Assembly (NCBI GenBank): GCA_031280955.1
Contig: JAITGA010000001.1
Coordinates: 1-64,000 of the forward strand
Source: Lachnospiraceae bacterium
GTDB taxonomy: Bacteria; Bacillota; Clostridia; Lachnospirales; Lachnospiraceae
Direction: 5' to 3'
DNA: 64,000 bases
The notes beneath the pieces are model-generated. The model was given only the letters and a program-made list of their open reading frames with translations. It searched no databases and had not been told where the DNA came from. Of this stretch, positions 52,778 to 60,873 are shown in pieces (the first letter of the stretch is position 1; each line of letters starts with the position of its first letter). The position numbers were made by a program, and so were the translations under genes.

Positions 52778-54745
52778 ATGAACCAAGAAAGCAAACAAGT
52801 CATCAGAATAAGGGAACTTACAGAGATATTATCGGCGGCGGCGCAGGCTTATTACGTCGAAGACAGGGAGTTGATGTCGAATCTGGAATATGACAAACTC
52901 TATGATGAATTGGTTGAACTGGAAGAAGCGACCGGGTTTGCCCTCGCCGGCAGTCCCACGCAGTATGTCGGTTATCAGACAGTATCGGATCTTGCCAAAG
53001 AAGAACACAAACGACCGATGCTCTCATTAGCTAAAACCAAGAGCCGCGACGAGGTGCGGGCTTGGCTTGGTGAGTATTCCGGCATTTTATCATGGAAACT
53101 AGATGGTTTGACGATTATTGTTACTTATAATGAAGGAAAACTTGCAAAAGCTCTAACAAGGGGCAATGGTGAAATCGGTGAAGTCGTGACTACCAATGCT
53201 CGTCATTTCATCGGTTTACCGCTGACGATTCCGTATGATGGTGAGGTAATCTTGCGGGGTGAGGCGGTTATTTCTTATAGCGATTTCGAAGCCATCAATG
53301 CCGTACTTCCTGAGACGGAAGAAAAGTACAAAAATCCTCGTAACCTATGCAGCGGTTCAGTCAGGCAATTAAGTAATGAAATAACAGCGGCAAGAAAGGT
53401 ACGTTTCTTTGCTTTTGGTCTGGTGCGGGTAGAGGGAATGGAGTTTTCCCATCGTCATCAACAGTTAGAGTTTCTGGGGCGGCAAGGTTTTACGATGGTG
53501 GAGTCACTGGCAGTCGATTTTGACAGTGTTATCCCCCGCATTGAGTGGCATGAGGAAAAGATCAAAGATTTTGACATCCCGACTGATGGATTGGTCATTT
53601 GCTATAATGATATCAGCTTTGGTGAGTCTCTGGGGACAACGGCTAAGTTCCCCCGCGATGCGTTGGCTTTTAAGTGGAAAGATGAGGAATGTGAGACCAC
53701 CTTGCTGGATATCGAATGGAGTCCCAGTCGCACAGGTCTCATCAATCCGATTGCCGTCTTTGCCCCGGTAGAGCTTGAGGGGACGACTGTTACCCGTGCT
53801 TCGCTTCATAATATCAGTATTCTTCGTAGCCTGAGGTTGGGGATAGGTGATCAAATCATGGTTTATAAGGCGAATATGATTATTCCCCAAGTAGCCGCCA
53901 ATCTGACTGAGAGTAATACCGCAGAGATTCCGGCGATGTGTCCTGCCTGCGGTCTGATGGCAGAGGTACGTGTTACCAATGATGTTAGTTCGCTTTATTG
54001 CCCCAATTATGATTGCGGGGCAAAGATGCTGAAGTCATTTAGCTTGCTCACCAGTCGTGATGCCCTCAATATCGTTGGTTTGAGTGAAGCGACGCTCGAA
54101 AAGTTGATAGGACGGGGTTTTATCCGCACATATGCCGATATCTTCCGTCTGGCAAGATATCGGAAAGAAATCATTGCGATGGAGGGTTTTGGTGAAAAAT
54201 CCTTTGATAATCTGGTCGAAAACATCAATGTTGCCCGTTATACGACTATGCCACGCCTCATCTATGGACTCGGGATTGCCAATATCGGTATCACTACTGC
54301 CAAAAACCTATGCAGTGAGTATGAATATGATATCGAACGGCTACGCAATACGACCGCAGATCAATTGCTGCGTGTTGCGGGCATAGGACCGGTAGTAGCG
54401 GCTTCGATTAGTGAGTATTTTAACAACAGCAAACATGTTGCTTGGCTTGATGAATTGCTAGCTGAGGTAAGGATAGCGACACCGATATTGGATGAAGTGG
54501 AAAGTGATTTGGAAGGACTGAGTTTTGTCATTACCGGTAGTTTGCAGCTATTCGTTAGTCGCAGTAACCTTGAGGAGGAGATAATGAAGCGCGGCGGCAA
54601 AGTGACTTCCAGCGTATCGGGAAACACCCGCGCCCTCATTAACAATGATGCTTCTTCCGGTTCTAACAAGAGCAAAGCTGCCCGTGAGCTTAACATTCCT
54701 ATTTTGACCGAAGAAGAGTTTATCGAGATGTTTCCGGTTAAGTGA
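52778..54745 (+). CDS. ligA: NAD-dependent DNA ligase
   Basis: A 655-residue ligase. It has domain Ia (LEYDKLYDEL), the adenylation domain with the catalytic Lys107 in SWKLDG, LRGEAVIS, NPRNLCSGSVRQL, an OB fold, a four-Cys zinc finger (CPACG... CPNYDCGAK), HhH repeats, and a C-terminal BRCT domain (about 580-655; LSFVITGSLQLF). It is full length but diverged from common LigA: EPK before the lysine is LSWK, and RAGDVIP reads KANMIIP. This fits a second LigA type found in Clostridia, so it may not be the only ligase of the cell. It has AGAGGTAAG before the ATG and begins 16 bases after rluF. Confidence 0.92.
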   Translation: MNQESKQVIRIRELTEILSAAAQAYYVEDRELMSNLEYDKLYDELVELEEATGFALAGSPTQYVGYQTVSDLAKEEHKRPMLSLAKTKSRDEVRAWLGEYSGILSWKLDGLTIIVTYNEGKLAKALTRGNGEIGEVVTTNARHFIGLPLTIPYDGEVILRGEAVISYSDFEAINAVLPETEEKYKNPRNLCSGSVRQLSNEITAARKVRFFAFGLVRVEGMEFSHRHQQLEFLGRQGFTMVESLAVDFDSVIPRIEWHEEKIKDFDIPTDGLVICYNDISFGESLGTTAKFPRDALAFKWKDEECETTLLDIEWSPSRTGLINPIAVFAPVELEGTTVTRASLHNISILRSLRLGIGDQIMVYKANMIIPQVAANLTESNTAEIPAMCPACGLMAEVRVTNDVSSLYCPNYDCGAKMLKSFSLLTSRDALNIVGLSEATLEKLIGRGFIRTYADIFRLARYRKEIIAMEGFGEKSFDNLVENINVARYTTMPRLIYGLGIANIGITTAKNLCSEYEYDIERLRNTTADQLLRVAGIGPVVAASISEYFNNSKHVAWLDELLAEVRIATPILDEVESDLEGLSFVITGSLQLFVSRSNLEEEIMKRGGKVTSSVSGNTRALINNDASSGSNKSKAARELNIPILTEEEFIEMFPVK

Positions 54746-54775
54746 GACCAATAGTGAGGGGGCGAAAGGAGAAGT

Positions 54776-55681
54776 ATGCCTATTAAGATTCAAAATGATT
54801 TGCCTGCCAAGGAGGTTCTCGAACAAGAGAATATTTTCGTGATGGATGAAACCCGTGCCCTCAAACAAGATATCCGTCCGCTCAAAATCTGTATTCTCAA
54901 TCTGATGCCGAATAAACAAGAGACGGAACTCCACCTTTTGCGGGAGCTGTCCAATACCCCGCTCCAGATTGATGTGACTTTTATGAAAGTTGCAAGCCAT
55001 GTATCGAAAAACACGAGTGCCAATCATCTGGAGAAGTTTTATCATGATTTTACCGAGCTTAGGGATGAAAAGTTCGATGGTTTGATCATCACGGGCGCCC
55101 CGGTAGAGCATTTGGATTTCGTCGAGGTTGATTACTGGCAGGAGCTATGTGATATCATGGAATGGTCGAAGAGAAGTGTCACCTCGACCATTCATCTTTG
55201 TTGGGCTGCCCAAGCTGCCCTATATTATCACTTTCAAATTGAAAAGCTTCCGCTCCAAGAAAAGATGTTTGGGATATACGAGCATCAGGTACTGCTGAGG
55301 AAGATGCCGCTGGTACGTGGCTTTGATGACTTTTTCATGTTACCCCACAGTCGTCACACGACAATAGACGAGGCAGCGGTGATAAATCATCCCGAGCTGA
55401 TGGTACTGGCACAATCTATGACGGCAGGGATATCACTGGTCAAAACTGCTTTTGGCAAGCAAATTTTCATGATTGCTCATCCCGAATATGAGCGGTATAC
55501 CCTGCATAACGAGTATATACGTGATTTGGATAAAGGTTTGCCGATTAAGCTTCCGGTCAATTACTACCCTGATGATGACAGTACTTCTAAACCGCTGCTT
55601 TCATGGCGCGCCCACAGTAACAATCTTTACAGCAATTGGCTCAACTTTTATGTTTATCAGCAAACGCCGTATGAGTTGTGA
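54776..55681 (+). CDS. metA: Homoserine O-acetyltransferase (MetA family)
   Basis: A 301-residue MetA-type acyltransferase that activates homoserine in methionine synthesis. Catalytic residues are Cys142 in HLCWAAQAAL, His in the HPEYER segment near 235 and the adjacent Glu. Residue 111 is Glu (ITGAPVE). Work on MetA has shown that Glu at this position goes with acetyl-CoA and Gly with succinyl-CoA, so acetylation is predicted even though the family is often called succinyltransferase. The gene has GGGGCGAAAGGAG upstream. The 30-base leader has no SAM riboswitch. Confidence 0.93.
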   Translation: MPIKIQNDLPAKEVLEQENIFVMDETRALKQDIRPLKICILNLMPNKQETELHLLRELSNTPLQIDVTFMKVASHVSKNTSANHLEKFYHDFTELRDEKFDGLIITGAPVEHLDFVEVDYWQELCDIMEWSKRSVTSTIHLCWAAQAALYYHFQIEKLPLQEKMFGIYEHQVLLRKMPLVRGFDDFFMLPHSRHTTIDEAAVINHPELMVLAQSMTAGISLVKTAFGKQIFMIAHPEYERYTLHNEYIRDLDKGLPIKLPVNYYPDDDSTSKPLLSWRAHSNNLYSNWLNFYVYQQTPYEL

Positions 55682-55686
55682 GGTGG

Positions 55687-55718
55687 ATGGGGAGGGTGGT
55701 GAATGGGGAGGGTGGTGA
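55687..55718. repeat. Two tandem 16-bp G-rich repeats
   Basis: ATGGGGAGGGTGGTGA twice in succession (55687-55702 and 55703-55718), directly after metA and before the toxin-antitoxin promoter. Each unit has G runs of four, three and two. Confidence 0.85.
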
Positions 55719-55726
55719 ATAAGCTG

Positions 55727-55755
55727 TTGACTTCCTCTTTTTATCGTTTTATGAT
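55727..55755 (+). promoter_or_regulatory. Promoter of the toxin-antitoxin pair
   Basis: TTGACT at 55727-55732, a 17-base spacer and TATGAT at 55750-55755, a strong match to consensus. Transcription should begin near 55762, about 40 bases ahead of the antitoxin start. Confidence 0.6.
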
Positions 55756-55803
55756 GGTTATATCGAAAATATCTATACTCCCGAAATGAAGGAGGATGAG
55801 AAT

Positions 55804-56040
55804 ATGGAATGTGTTCATCAAACAATTGGTAGTGCCGCATTAGACGGAATTATTGATTTGCCGCCAAATTTACGCAACAGAAAAGTTCAAGTTATTGTTC
55901 TACCTGCGGAAAGTTACACACCAAAACAAGAGTCAAAGCGTGAGATTCAATTTGGTTTTTTGAAAGGTGTTGTACCACCGTTGCCCGATAGCTTTTTTGA
56001 CCCATTGCCAGAAGAGGAACTACAAACATGGGGACTGTAA
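55804..56040 (+). CDS. Antitoxin of PIN-domain toxin-antitoxin pair
   Basis: A 78-residue protein. The N-terminal part (HQTIGSAALDGIIDLPPNLRNRKVQVIVLPA) looks like a short beta-rich dimerisation/DNA-binding segment similar to DUF2281 or AbrB-like antitoxins. The rest is a flexible tail rich in Pro, Glu and Phe that could wrap the toxin. The ATG at 55804 fits GGAGG eight bases before it; an earlier ATG at 55786 overlaps this site. Its 3' end overlaps the toxin start by 13 bases, the usual coupling that makes antitoxin first. The composition is AT-rich. Confidence 0.8.
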   Translation: MECVHQTIGSAALDGIIDLPPNLRNRKVQVIVLPAESYTPKQESKREIQFGFLKGVVPPLPDSFFDPLPEEELQTWGL

Positions 56041-56426
56041 AATATCTGCTTGATACCCATACTTTTTTGTGGGTTGCTCTTGATGATTCTAAATTAAGTG
56101 ACACAGCAAAGAAAGCGATTAGCGACAAGAACGTTGATATATTTGTCTCGCCTGTTACTGCGTATGAAATCTTAAACAAACACCGTACAGGCAAACTGCC
56201 TGATTATATGTATGTTGCCGAGAATTTTCACGAAGTGTTCTATAAACTTGCAGCAAATGAATTGCTTATAAGTATCGAGCATTTTCACTATGCGGCAAAA
56301 TTCGAGTGGTCGCACCGTGACCCATTCGACAGAATGTTAGCGGCACAGGCAAAAATAGAGAATATGACCCTAATTACAAACGACCCTGCTTTTAATGACT
56401 TACTGTGGTTGTCACGGCTATGGTGA
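56028..56426 (+). CDS. PIN-domain toxin (VapC-like)
   Basis: A 132-residue PIN-domain ribonuclease. Acidic metal ligands are in YLLDTHTFLW (Asp9), SPVTAYEI (Glu), HRDPFDRMLAAQA (two Asp) and LITNDPAF, in the normal order. The group with LDTHTFLW belongs to the VapC-like toxins paired with PhdYeFM/DUF2281 antitoxins. In the absence of the antitoxin it would cut RNA, such as tRNA or rRNA; the target is unknown. It sits in an AT-rich island between metA and citrate synthase, followed by inverted repeats. Confidence 0.88.
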   Translation: MGTVKYLLDTHTFLWVALDDSKLSDTAKKAISDKNVDIFVSPVTAYEILNKHRTGKLPDYMYVAENFHEVFYKLAANELLISIEHFHYAAKFEWSHRDPFDRMLAAQAKIENMTLITNDPAFNDLLWLSRLW

Positions 56427-56471
56427 AAAATACCCCTGCTTGTTCATCGGTCGGGAATGTGAAACATATAA

Positions 56472-56550
56472 TATGGTGTAATTTTGCAGAGGTGTTTAGC
56501 GAAATTACACCATAATTTTGCAAAATTGTATCATAATTTTGCTGACATTT
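56472..56550. repeat. Inverted and direct repeats after the toxin gene
   Basis: A perfect 13-bp inverted repeat TATGGTGTAATTT (56472-56484)/AAATTACACCATA (56502-56514). The motif AATTTTGC occurs three times (about 56480, 56513 and 56535), the last two forming another inverted pair with GCAAAATT. The gap 56427-56648 has no gene; besides these it contains the citrate synthase terminator. Confidence 0.75.
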
Positions 56551-56591
56551 AAGGAATGGATTAAAGAGGAGAATGAATAATCAGAAGATAA

Positions 56592-56619
56592 AAGGCACAG
56601 ACTCAATTATCTGTGCCTT
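56592..56619 (-). terminator. Terminator of citrate synthase gene
   Basis: A ten-bp perfect stem AAGGCACAGA (56592-56601) with TCTGTGCCTT (56610-56619) and an eight-base loop. Read on the minus strand it is followed by TTTATC, about 30 bases after the citrate synthase stop. Confidence 0.75.
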
Positions 56620-56648
56620 AATTCTGTGTTTAAACAATATACTTTTCC

Positions 56649-58025
56649 CTACGCTTTTGCATCCCGCTCTGCCATGGTGATATAGGCTTTTTCGGGGCAA
56701 ATCGGCTTGTAGGCGGGGCGGATGATTTTGCCTTTGTTGACAAGCTCTTCCAGACGGTGGGCGCACCAACCGGAGATTCTGGCGATGGCGAACATCGGCG
56801 CATAAAGCTCCATCGGGATGCCGAGCATACTGTAGGCGAAGCCGGAGTAAAAGTCTACATTGGAGCTTACACCTTTGAACATCTGCCGTTCGTCAGTAAT
56901 TACTTTCGGACCGAGTTTGGCAACCATTTCATAGAGGGCGAACTCCTCTCTTAGACCTTTTTCTTCGGAAAGACTCTCAACGAAGCCACGGAATATCTCG
57001 GCACGAGGGTCAGATTTGGAATAAATCGGGTGTCCAACACCATAAATGAGTCCCAGACCGTCAAATGCCTTGCCGTGCAGTACATTTTTGAGATAAGTAG
57101 CAATCTCATCTTCATCTTTCCAGTCTTTGACTACCTTTTTGAGGTCATCAATCATCTGCATGACTTTGATACTAGCACCGCCGTGACGCGGGCCTTTCAG
57201 CGAACCGATGGCAGCAGCGATGACGGAATAAGTATCAGTCAAGGTTGAAGTGACGACATGGGTAGTAAAGGATGAGTTGTTACCGCCACCGTGTTCCATA
57301 TGGAGAACGAGGGCGATGTCGAGCAGTTTCACCTCCAGGGGGGTATACTGACTGTCGGGACGGAGAATGTGGAGGATGTTTTCCGCCGTAGAAAGTTCTG
57401 CTTTGGGATAATGGATGAAAAGGCTTTGTCCATCATGGAAATGACGGTATGCCTGATACCCGTAGATAGCCAAAAGCGGGAAGATACTGATGAGTTGCAG
57501 ACTCTGGCGGAGGACGTTCTCGTTGGAGGTGTCGTCGGCTTTGTCGTCATAGGTATACATGGTAAGGACACTGCGGGCAAGCGTGTTCATCATGTCATAG
57601 CTAGGTGCTTTCATGATGATATCACGGACAAAACTGGTTGGCAGTGAACGATAACCGGCAAGCAGGTTTTGGAAACGTGCCAGTTTTTCGGTTGAGGGTA
57701 AATCTCCAAACAACAGGAGATATGTGATTTCCTCGAAACCGGTGTGATTGCTGTTGTCGATGCCGGCAATCAAGTCTTCAACGGCATAGCCACGGTAAAA
57801 GAGCCGTCCATCGGCAGGAACGGTGACACCGTTGACCGTTGCCGAGGCACGGACATCAGAGATATTGGTCAAACCGGCAACGACACCTTTACCTTTTAAG
57901 TCACGAAGTCCCTTTTTGACATCATGCTTGATAAACAGTTCCGGGTCGATGTTGCCGTTTTCGACTACCAGTTTGGTCAAATCCTGAATTTCAGGAGTAA
58001 TGCGTGAGTAATTGTTATGATCCAT
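56649..58025 (-). CDS. Citrate synthase
   Basis: A 458-residue type II citrate synthase. Catalytic residues are His in LHMEHGGGNNSSF, His in YGVGHPIYSKSDPR, and Asp in NVDFYSGFAYSMLGIP; KGPRHGGAS is also typical. It joins acetyl-CoA and oxaloacetate to give citrate, probably for the oxidative branch to glutamate in this anaerobe. The frame extends ten codons upstream, but the ATG at 58025 has GGAAGGGG before it and gives MDHNNYSRI, the normal start. The N-terminal 60 residues before NISDVRAS are longer than in E. coli GltA and shared by clostridial forms. It is a single-gene unit. Confidence 0.92.
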   Translation of the reverse strand: MDHNNYSRITPEIQDLTKLVVENGNIDPELFIKHDVKKGLRDLKGKGVVAGLTNISDVRASATVNGVTVPADGRLFYRGYAVEDLIAGIDNSNHTGFEEITYLLLFGDLPSTEKLARFQNLLAGYRSLPTSFVRDIIMKAPSYDMMNTLARSVLTMYTYDDKADDTSNENVLRQSLQLISIFPLLAIYGYQAYRHFHDGQSLFIHYPKAELSTAENILHILRPDSQYTPLEVKLLDIALVLHMEHGGGNNSSFTTHVVTSTLTDTYSVIAAAIGSLKGPRHGGASIKVMQMIDDLKKVVKDWKDEDEIATYLKNVLHGKAFDGLGLIYGVGHPIYSKSDPRAEIFRGFVESLSEEKGLREEFALYEMVAKLGPKVITDERQMFKGVSSNVDFYSGFAYSMLGIPMELYAPMFAIARISGWCAHRLEELVNKGKIIRPAYKPICPEKAYITMAERDAKA

Positions 58026-58077
58026 AGTAACCCCTTCCTTTTGTTCACTTTTCACATTTGATTAGTTTGTGTGGTTA

Positions 58078-58107
58078 ATAATATCACAGAATATAGGAAA
58101 AAAACAA
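58078..58107 (-). promoter_or_regulatory. Promoter of citrate synthase
   Basis: On the minus strand: TTGTTT at 58107-58102, an 18-base spacer and TATTAT at 58083-58078, about 53 bases before the start codon. Confidence 0.4.
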
Positions 58108-58147
58108 GTAAAATTATTGAAAAGGTGAAAAGCGGGGTCTTCGTTTG

Positions 58148-58176
58148 TTGAACAAGGGCATTAAATATAGTAAAAT
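58148..58176 (+). promoter_or_regulatory. Promoter of the aminopeptidase-muramidase run
   Basis: TTGAAC at 58148-58153, a 17-base spacer and TAAAAT at 58171-58176. It is followed by an 80-base leader with AAGGAGA before the ATG at 58263. Confidence 0.5.
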
Positions 58177-58262
58177 AGCATTACTATGTTACTCCACCAA
58201 CCAAGTTTCCGGTAAGACTGTGTAAGATTTAACTGATGGAGCAAGACCCCCAAGGAGATATT

Positions 58263-60101
58263 ATGGATAAAATATCCTCACTCCGGATGGAAATGAAGCG
58301 AAGGAATATCGACTGCTATATGGTGACTTCGAGTGACCCGCATGGGTCGGAGTATGTGGCTCCGACATTTAAAGCGCGGGAGTATCTGACGGGTTTTAGC
58401 GGTTCGGCAGGGACGTTGGTAGTGACGATGACTGAGGCGGGGCTATGGACAGATGGGCGGTATTTCACCCAAGCCGAGGCAGAGCTTCAGGGTAGTTTGG
58501 TTACTCTCTACCGCATGGGTGAGCCGAAAGTACCGACAATAAACGAGTTTTTGAAGAAGACGATGAAGCAAGGTCAAGTCTTTGGCTTCGATGGGCGGAT
58601 GGTATCGGCGCAAATGGGAAAGGTATATGTGGATGAGCTTTTGCCGCTAGGAGTGAAAATCTCTTATACAGAGGATTTGATAGCTACAGTATGGAAAGAA
58701 CGCCCTGCCTTGCCACGGCAGGCGATATGGGAACTATCTGTTGACTGGAGTGGTCAATCGACAAAGGAACGGTTGAAAGATGTGCGGACTGAGCTAAAGA
58801 AGCAAAAGAAGTCGCCGCTTATCGAAGCGGCTGACGGCGGGAAGAAGAGTGCGGGGTGCGTGGACAAGGAAGCCCTTATCTTAAATAGCCTCGATGACAT
58901 CATGTGGCTCTTCAACCTACGTGGCAGTGATATTCCTTTCAATCCGGTAGCACTTTCATATGCCTTGGTCACAGAGGACAAAGCAGTACTGTTTGCGGAC
59001 AAAGCAGCGGTTTCTGATGAGCTTAGGCAGAGTTTGGCAGCGGCTTCGGTCACGGTGGAAGAGTATGATGACTTTTATGAGTGGCTCGACAGGCTCATAC
59101 TGCCGTCTGATACCGCCGTCACCCTTGACGGGGAAAGGTGTAACTATACCATTTACCAAAGTCTTCATATGAAAGCGAAGCTAAGGCTCACGATCAGTCC
59201 GCCGCGGCGGATGAAAGCAATCAAGAACGAGACAGAACTGGCGCATTTGTCCCATGCCTACAAAACTGATAGTGCCGTATTGATACGTTTCCTCAAATGG
59301 CTTAGTGAGCAAGAAGAAACAGTCAATGAACGTGGGGTGGCGGCGAAACTGGATGAGATACGCCTTGCGGCTTTAGATTGTTATGATTTGTCATTTAATA
59401 CTTTGGCGGCATATGGTGCTAATGCGGCAATGATGCACTATTCGCCGAGTCCGTTATCGGATGTAAAGCTAAAAAAGGAAGGGTTCTTCTTGATTGACTC
59501 AGGTGGTCAATATTATGGCGGCACGACTGATATCACCCGAACAGTAGTAATGGGAGCGATAAGTGATGATATGCGCCGTCACTTTACCGCCACACTCAAG
59601 GGGCTGCTCAGTTTGTCCAACACAATCTTTCTCCACGGAGCAACAGGGCGTAACCTCGATGCGATTGCCCGCAAGCCGCTTTGGGAAATAGGCAGTGATT
59701 ACAAATGCGGGACGGGTCATGGGCTTGGTTATATGCTGAGCGTCCATGAGGGACCGCAAGGTTTTTGGATGAAAGAACGTCCGCAGATGCCGGAAGCAGT
59801 CCTCGAAGCGGGGATGCTGCTTTCGATTGAGCCGGGGGTATACAAACCCGGGGAATATGGAATTAGATTGGAAAATATCGTCGTCGTCAAGGATGTATTT
59901 GAAAATGCAGATGGGCGTTTTCTTACTTTTACCCCGCTTACTTTTGTGCCGATTGACTTGGCGGGAGTCGAGGTGACGCTACTTTCGCCCACAGAGAAAG
60001 AACAGTTAAATGACTACCACCGACAGGTACGGGAAGAAGTGAAGGCTTATCTGAATGAAGCAGAAATGGAATGGTTGATAAATGCGACAAGCGAAATCTG
60101 A
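58263..60101 (+). CDS. pepP: Xaa-Pro aminopeptidase (M24B)
   Basis: A 612-residue aminopeptidase P of the long, three-domain type. Two creatinase-like N-terminal domains (about 1-155 and 160-315) precede the pita-bread catalytic domain. Metal ligands are the Asp pair in IDSGGQYYGGTTDITR, His in GTGHGLGYMLSVHEGP, and two Glu in SIEPGVYKPGEYGIRLEN. It removes an N-terminal residue before proline in peptides, in the cytoplasm. The ATG at 58263 is chosen for its AAGGAGA site and normal N-terminus; the frame itself opens nine codons earlier. It overlaps the next gene by 20 bases. Confidence 0.93.
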   Translation: MDKISSLRMEMKRRNIDCYMVTSSDPHGSEYVAPTFKAREYLTGFSGSAGTLVVTMTEAGLWTDGRYFTQAEAELQGSLVTLYRMGEPKVPTINEFLKKTMKQGQVFGFDGRMVSAQMGKVYVDELLPLGVKISYTEDLIATVWKERPALPRQAIWELSVDWSGQSTKERLKDVRTELKKQKKSPLIEAADGGKKSAGCVDKEALILNSLDDIMWLFNLRGSDIPFNPVALSYALVTEDKAVLFADKAAVSDELRQSLAAASVTVEEYDDFYEWLDRLILPSDTAVTLDGERCNYTIYQSLHMKAKLRLTISPPRRMKAIKNETELAHLSHAYKTDSAVLIRFLKWLSEQEETVNERGVAAKLDEIRLAALDCYDLSFNTLAAYGANAAMMHYSPSPLSDVKLKKEGFFLIDSGGQYYGGTTDITRTVVMGAISDDMRRHFTATLKGLLSLSNTIFLHGATGRNLDAIARKPLWEIGSDYKCGTGHGLGYMLSVHEGPQGFWMKERPQMPEAVLEAGMLLSIEPGVYKPGEYGIRLENIVVVKDVFENADGRFLTFTPLTFVPIDLAGVEVTLLSPTEKEQLNDYHRQVREEVKAYLNEAEMEWLINATSEI

Positions 60102-60873
60102 AAAGAAAAGCCGCATCCCTGCCCTCGATATAATCCGCGGCATCGCCATCATCAACATGGTTTTTTACCATTTGCTTTATAATATGGTATATATTTTCGA
60201 TTACAAAATCAGTTGGTTTTCGCTTCGTGAAGCCTATCTTTGGCAACAGGCGATATGCATCACTTTTATTATCGTTGCGGGACTTTCGTTTCCCCTCAGC
60301 AAAAGTCCGTGGCGAAAAGGTTTAATCCTCACTGTTTGTGCAGCTATGGTCAGTTTGGCAACGTGGTTAGTGATGCCGGAGCAGTTGATAGTTTTCGGGA
60401 TTTTGCATTTCATGGCGGTGGCAGTCCTTTTGACGGCGGCTTTGTCGAAAATACTATCTAAGATACCGTCAGGAGCAGGTTTTGCGGTTGCGCTAACATT
60501 ATTTTTGCTCTTTCGTAATATCTCCTCCGGCTATCTGTCGTTTTTCGGCTGGTGGGAGACGACATTGCCGCAGAGCTTTTATCAAAATGATTGGTTATTT
60601 GCGCTGGGCTTTTCGTCATCATCGTTTCGTTCCGCAGATTATTTTCCGTTACTACCTTGGTGGTTTTTGTTCTTGGCAGGGTTTTTTGCCTCGAAATGGT
60701 GGACGGCAGGAATGGAAGCCTGGCAAAAGCGGTCTGATTTTACCGTCAAAAGAGGATACCGTATCATGGACGGGAGTATTGGTTTCCTCGGTCGCCGCAG
60801 TTTGTTGATTTATATGCTGCATCAACCGTTACTGATGGGGGTGCTATGGCTTTTGGAAGGAGTTAATAAATAA
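60082..60873 (+). CDS. HGSNAT-like/DUF1624 membrane acyltransferase
   Basis: A 263-residue protein with about seven membrane helices. The N-terminal RIPALDIIRGIAIINMVFYH is the hallmark of the DUF1624 (heparan-alpha-glucosaminide N-acetyltransferase catalytic) family, with the conserved Asp-Arg and the later His. FGILHFMAVA near residue 105 and the late SLLIYMLHQPLL are typical also. Such proteins are thought to move acetyl groups across the membrane onto sugars. Being next to a GH25 muramidase, it may act on the cell wall (inference). It starts inside the aminopeptidase gene and ends with TAATG shared with the next. Confidence 0.82.
   Translation: MRQAKSEKKSRIPALDIIRGIAIINMVFYHLLYNMVYIFDYKISWFSLREAYLWQQAICITFIIVAGLSFPLSKSPWRKGLILTVCAAMVSLATWLVMPEQLIVFGILHFMAVAVLLTAALSKILSKIPSGAGFAVALTLFLLFRNISSGYLSFFGWWETTLPQSFYQNDWLFALGFSSSSFRSADYFPLLPWWFLFLAGFFASKWWTAGMEAWQKRSDFTVKRGYRIMDGSIGFLGRRSLLIYMLHQPLLMGVLWLLEGVNK

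Noticed and set aside
54746-54775. SAM riboswitch before metA
   Set aside because: Only 30 bases separate ligA and metA, which is too short and contains only the ribosome binding site.
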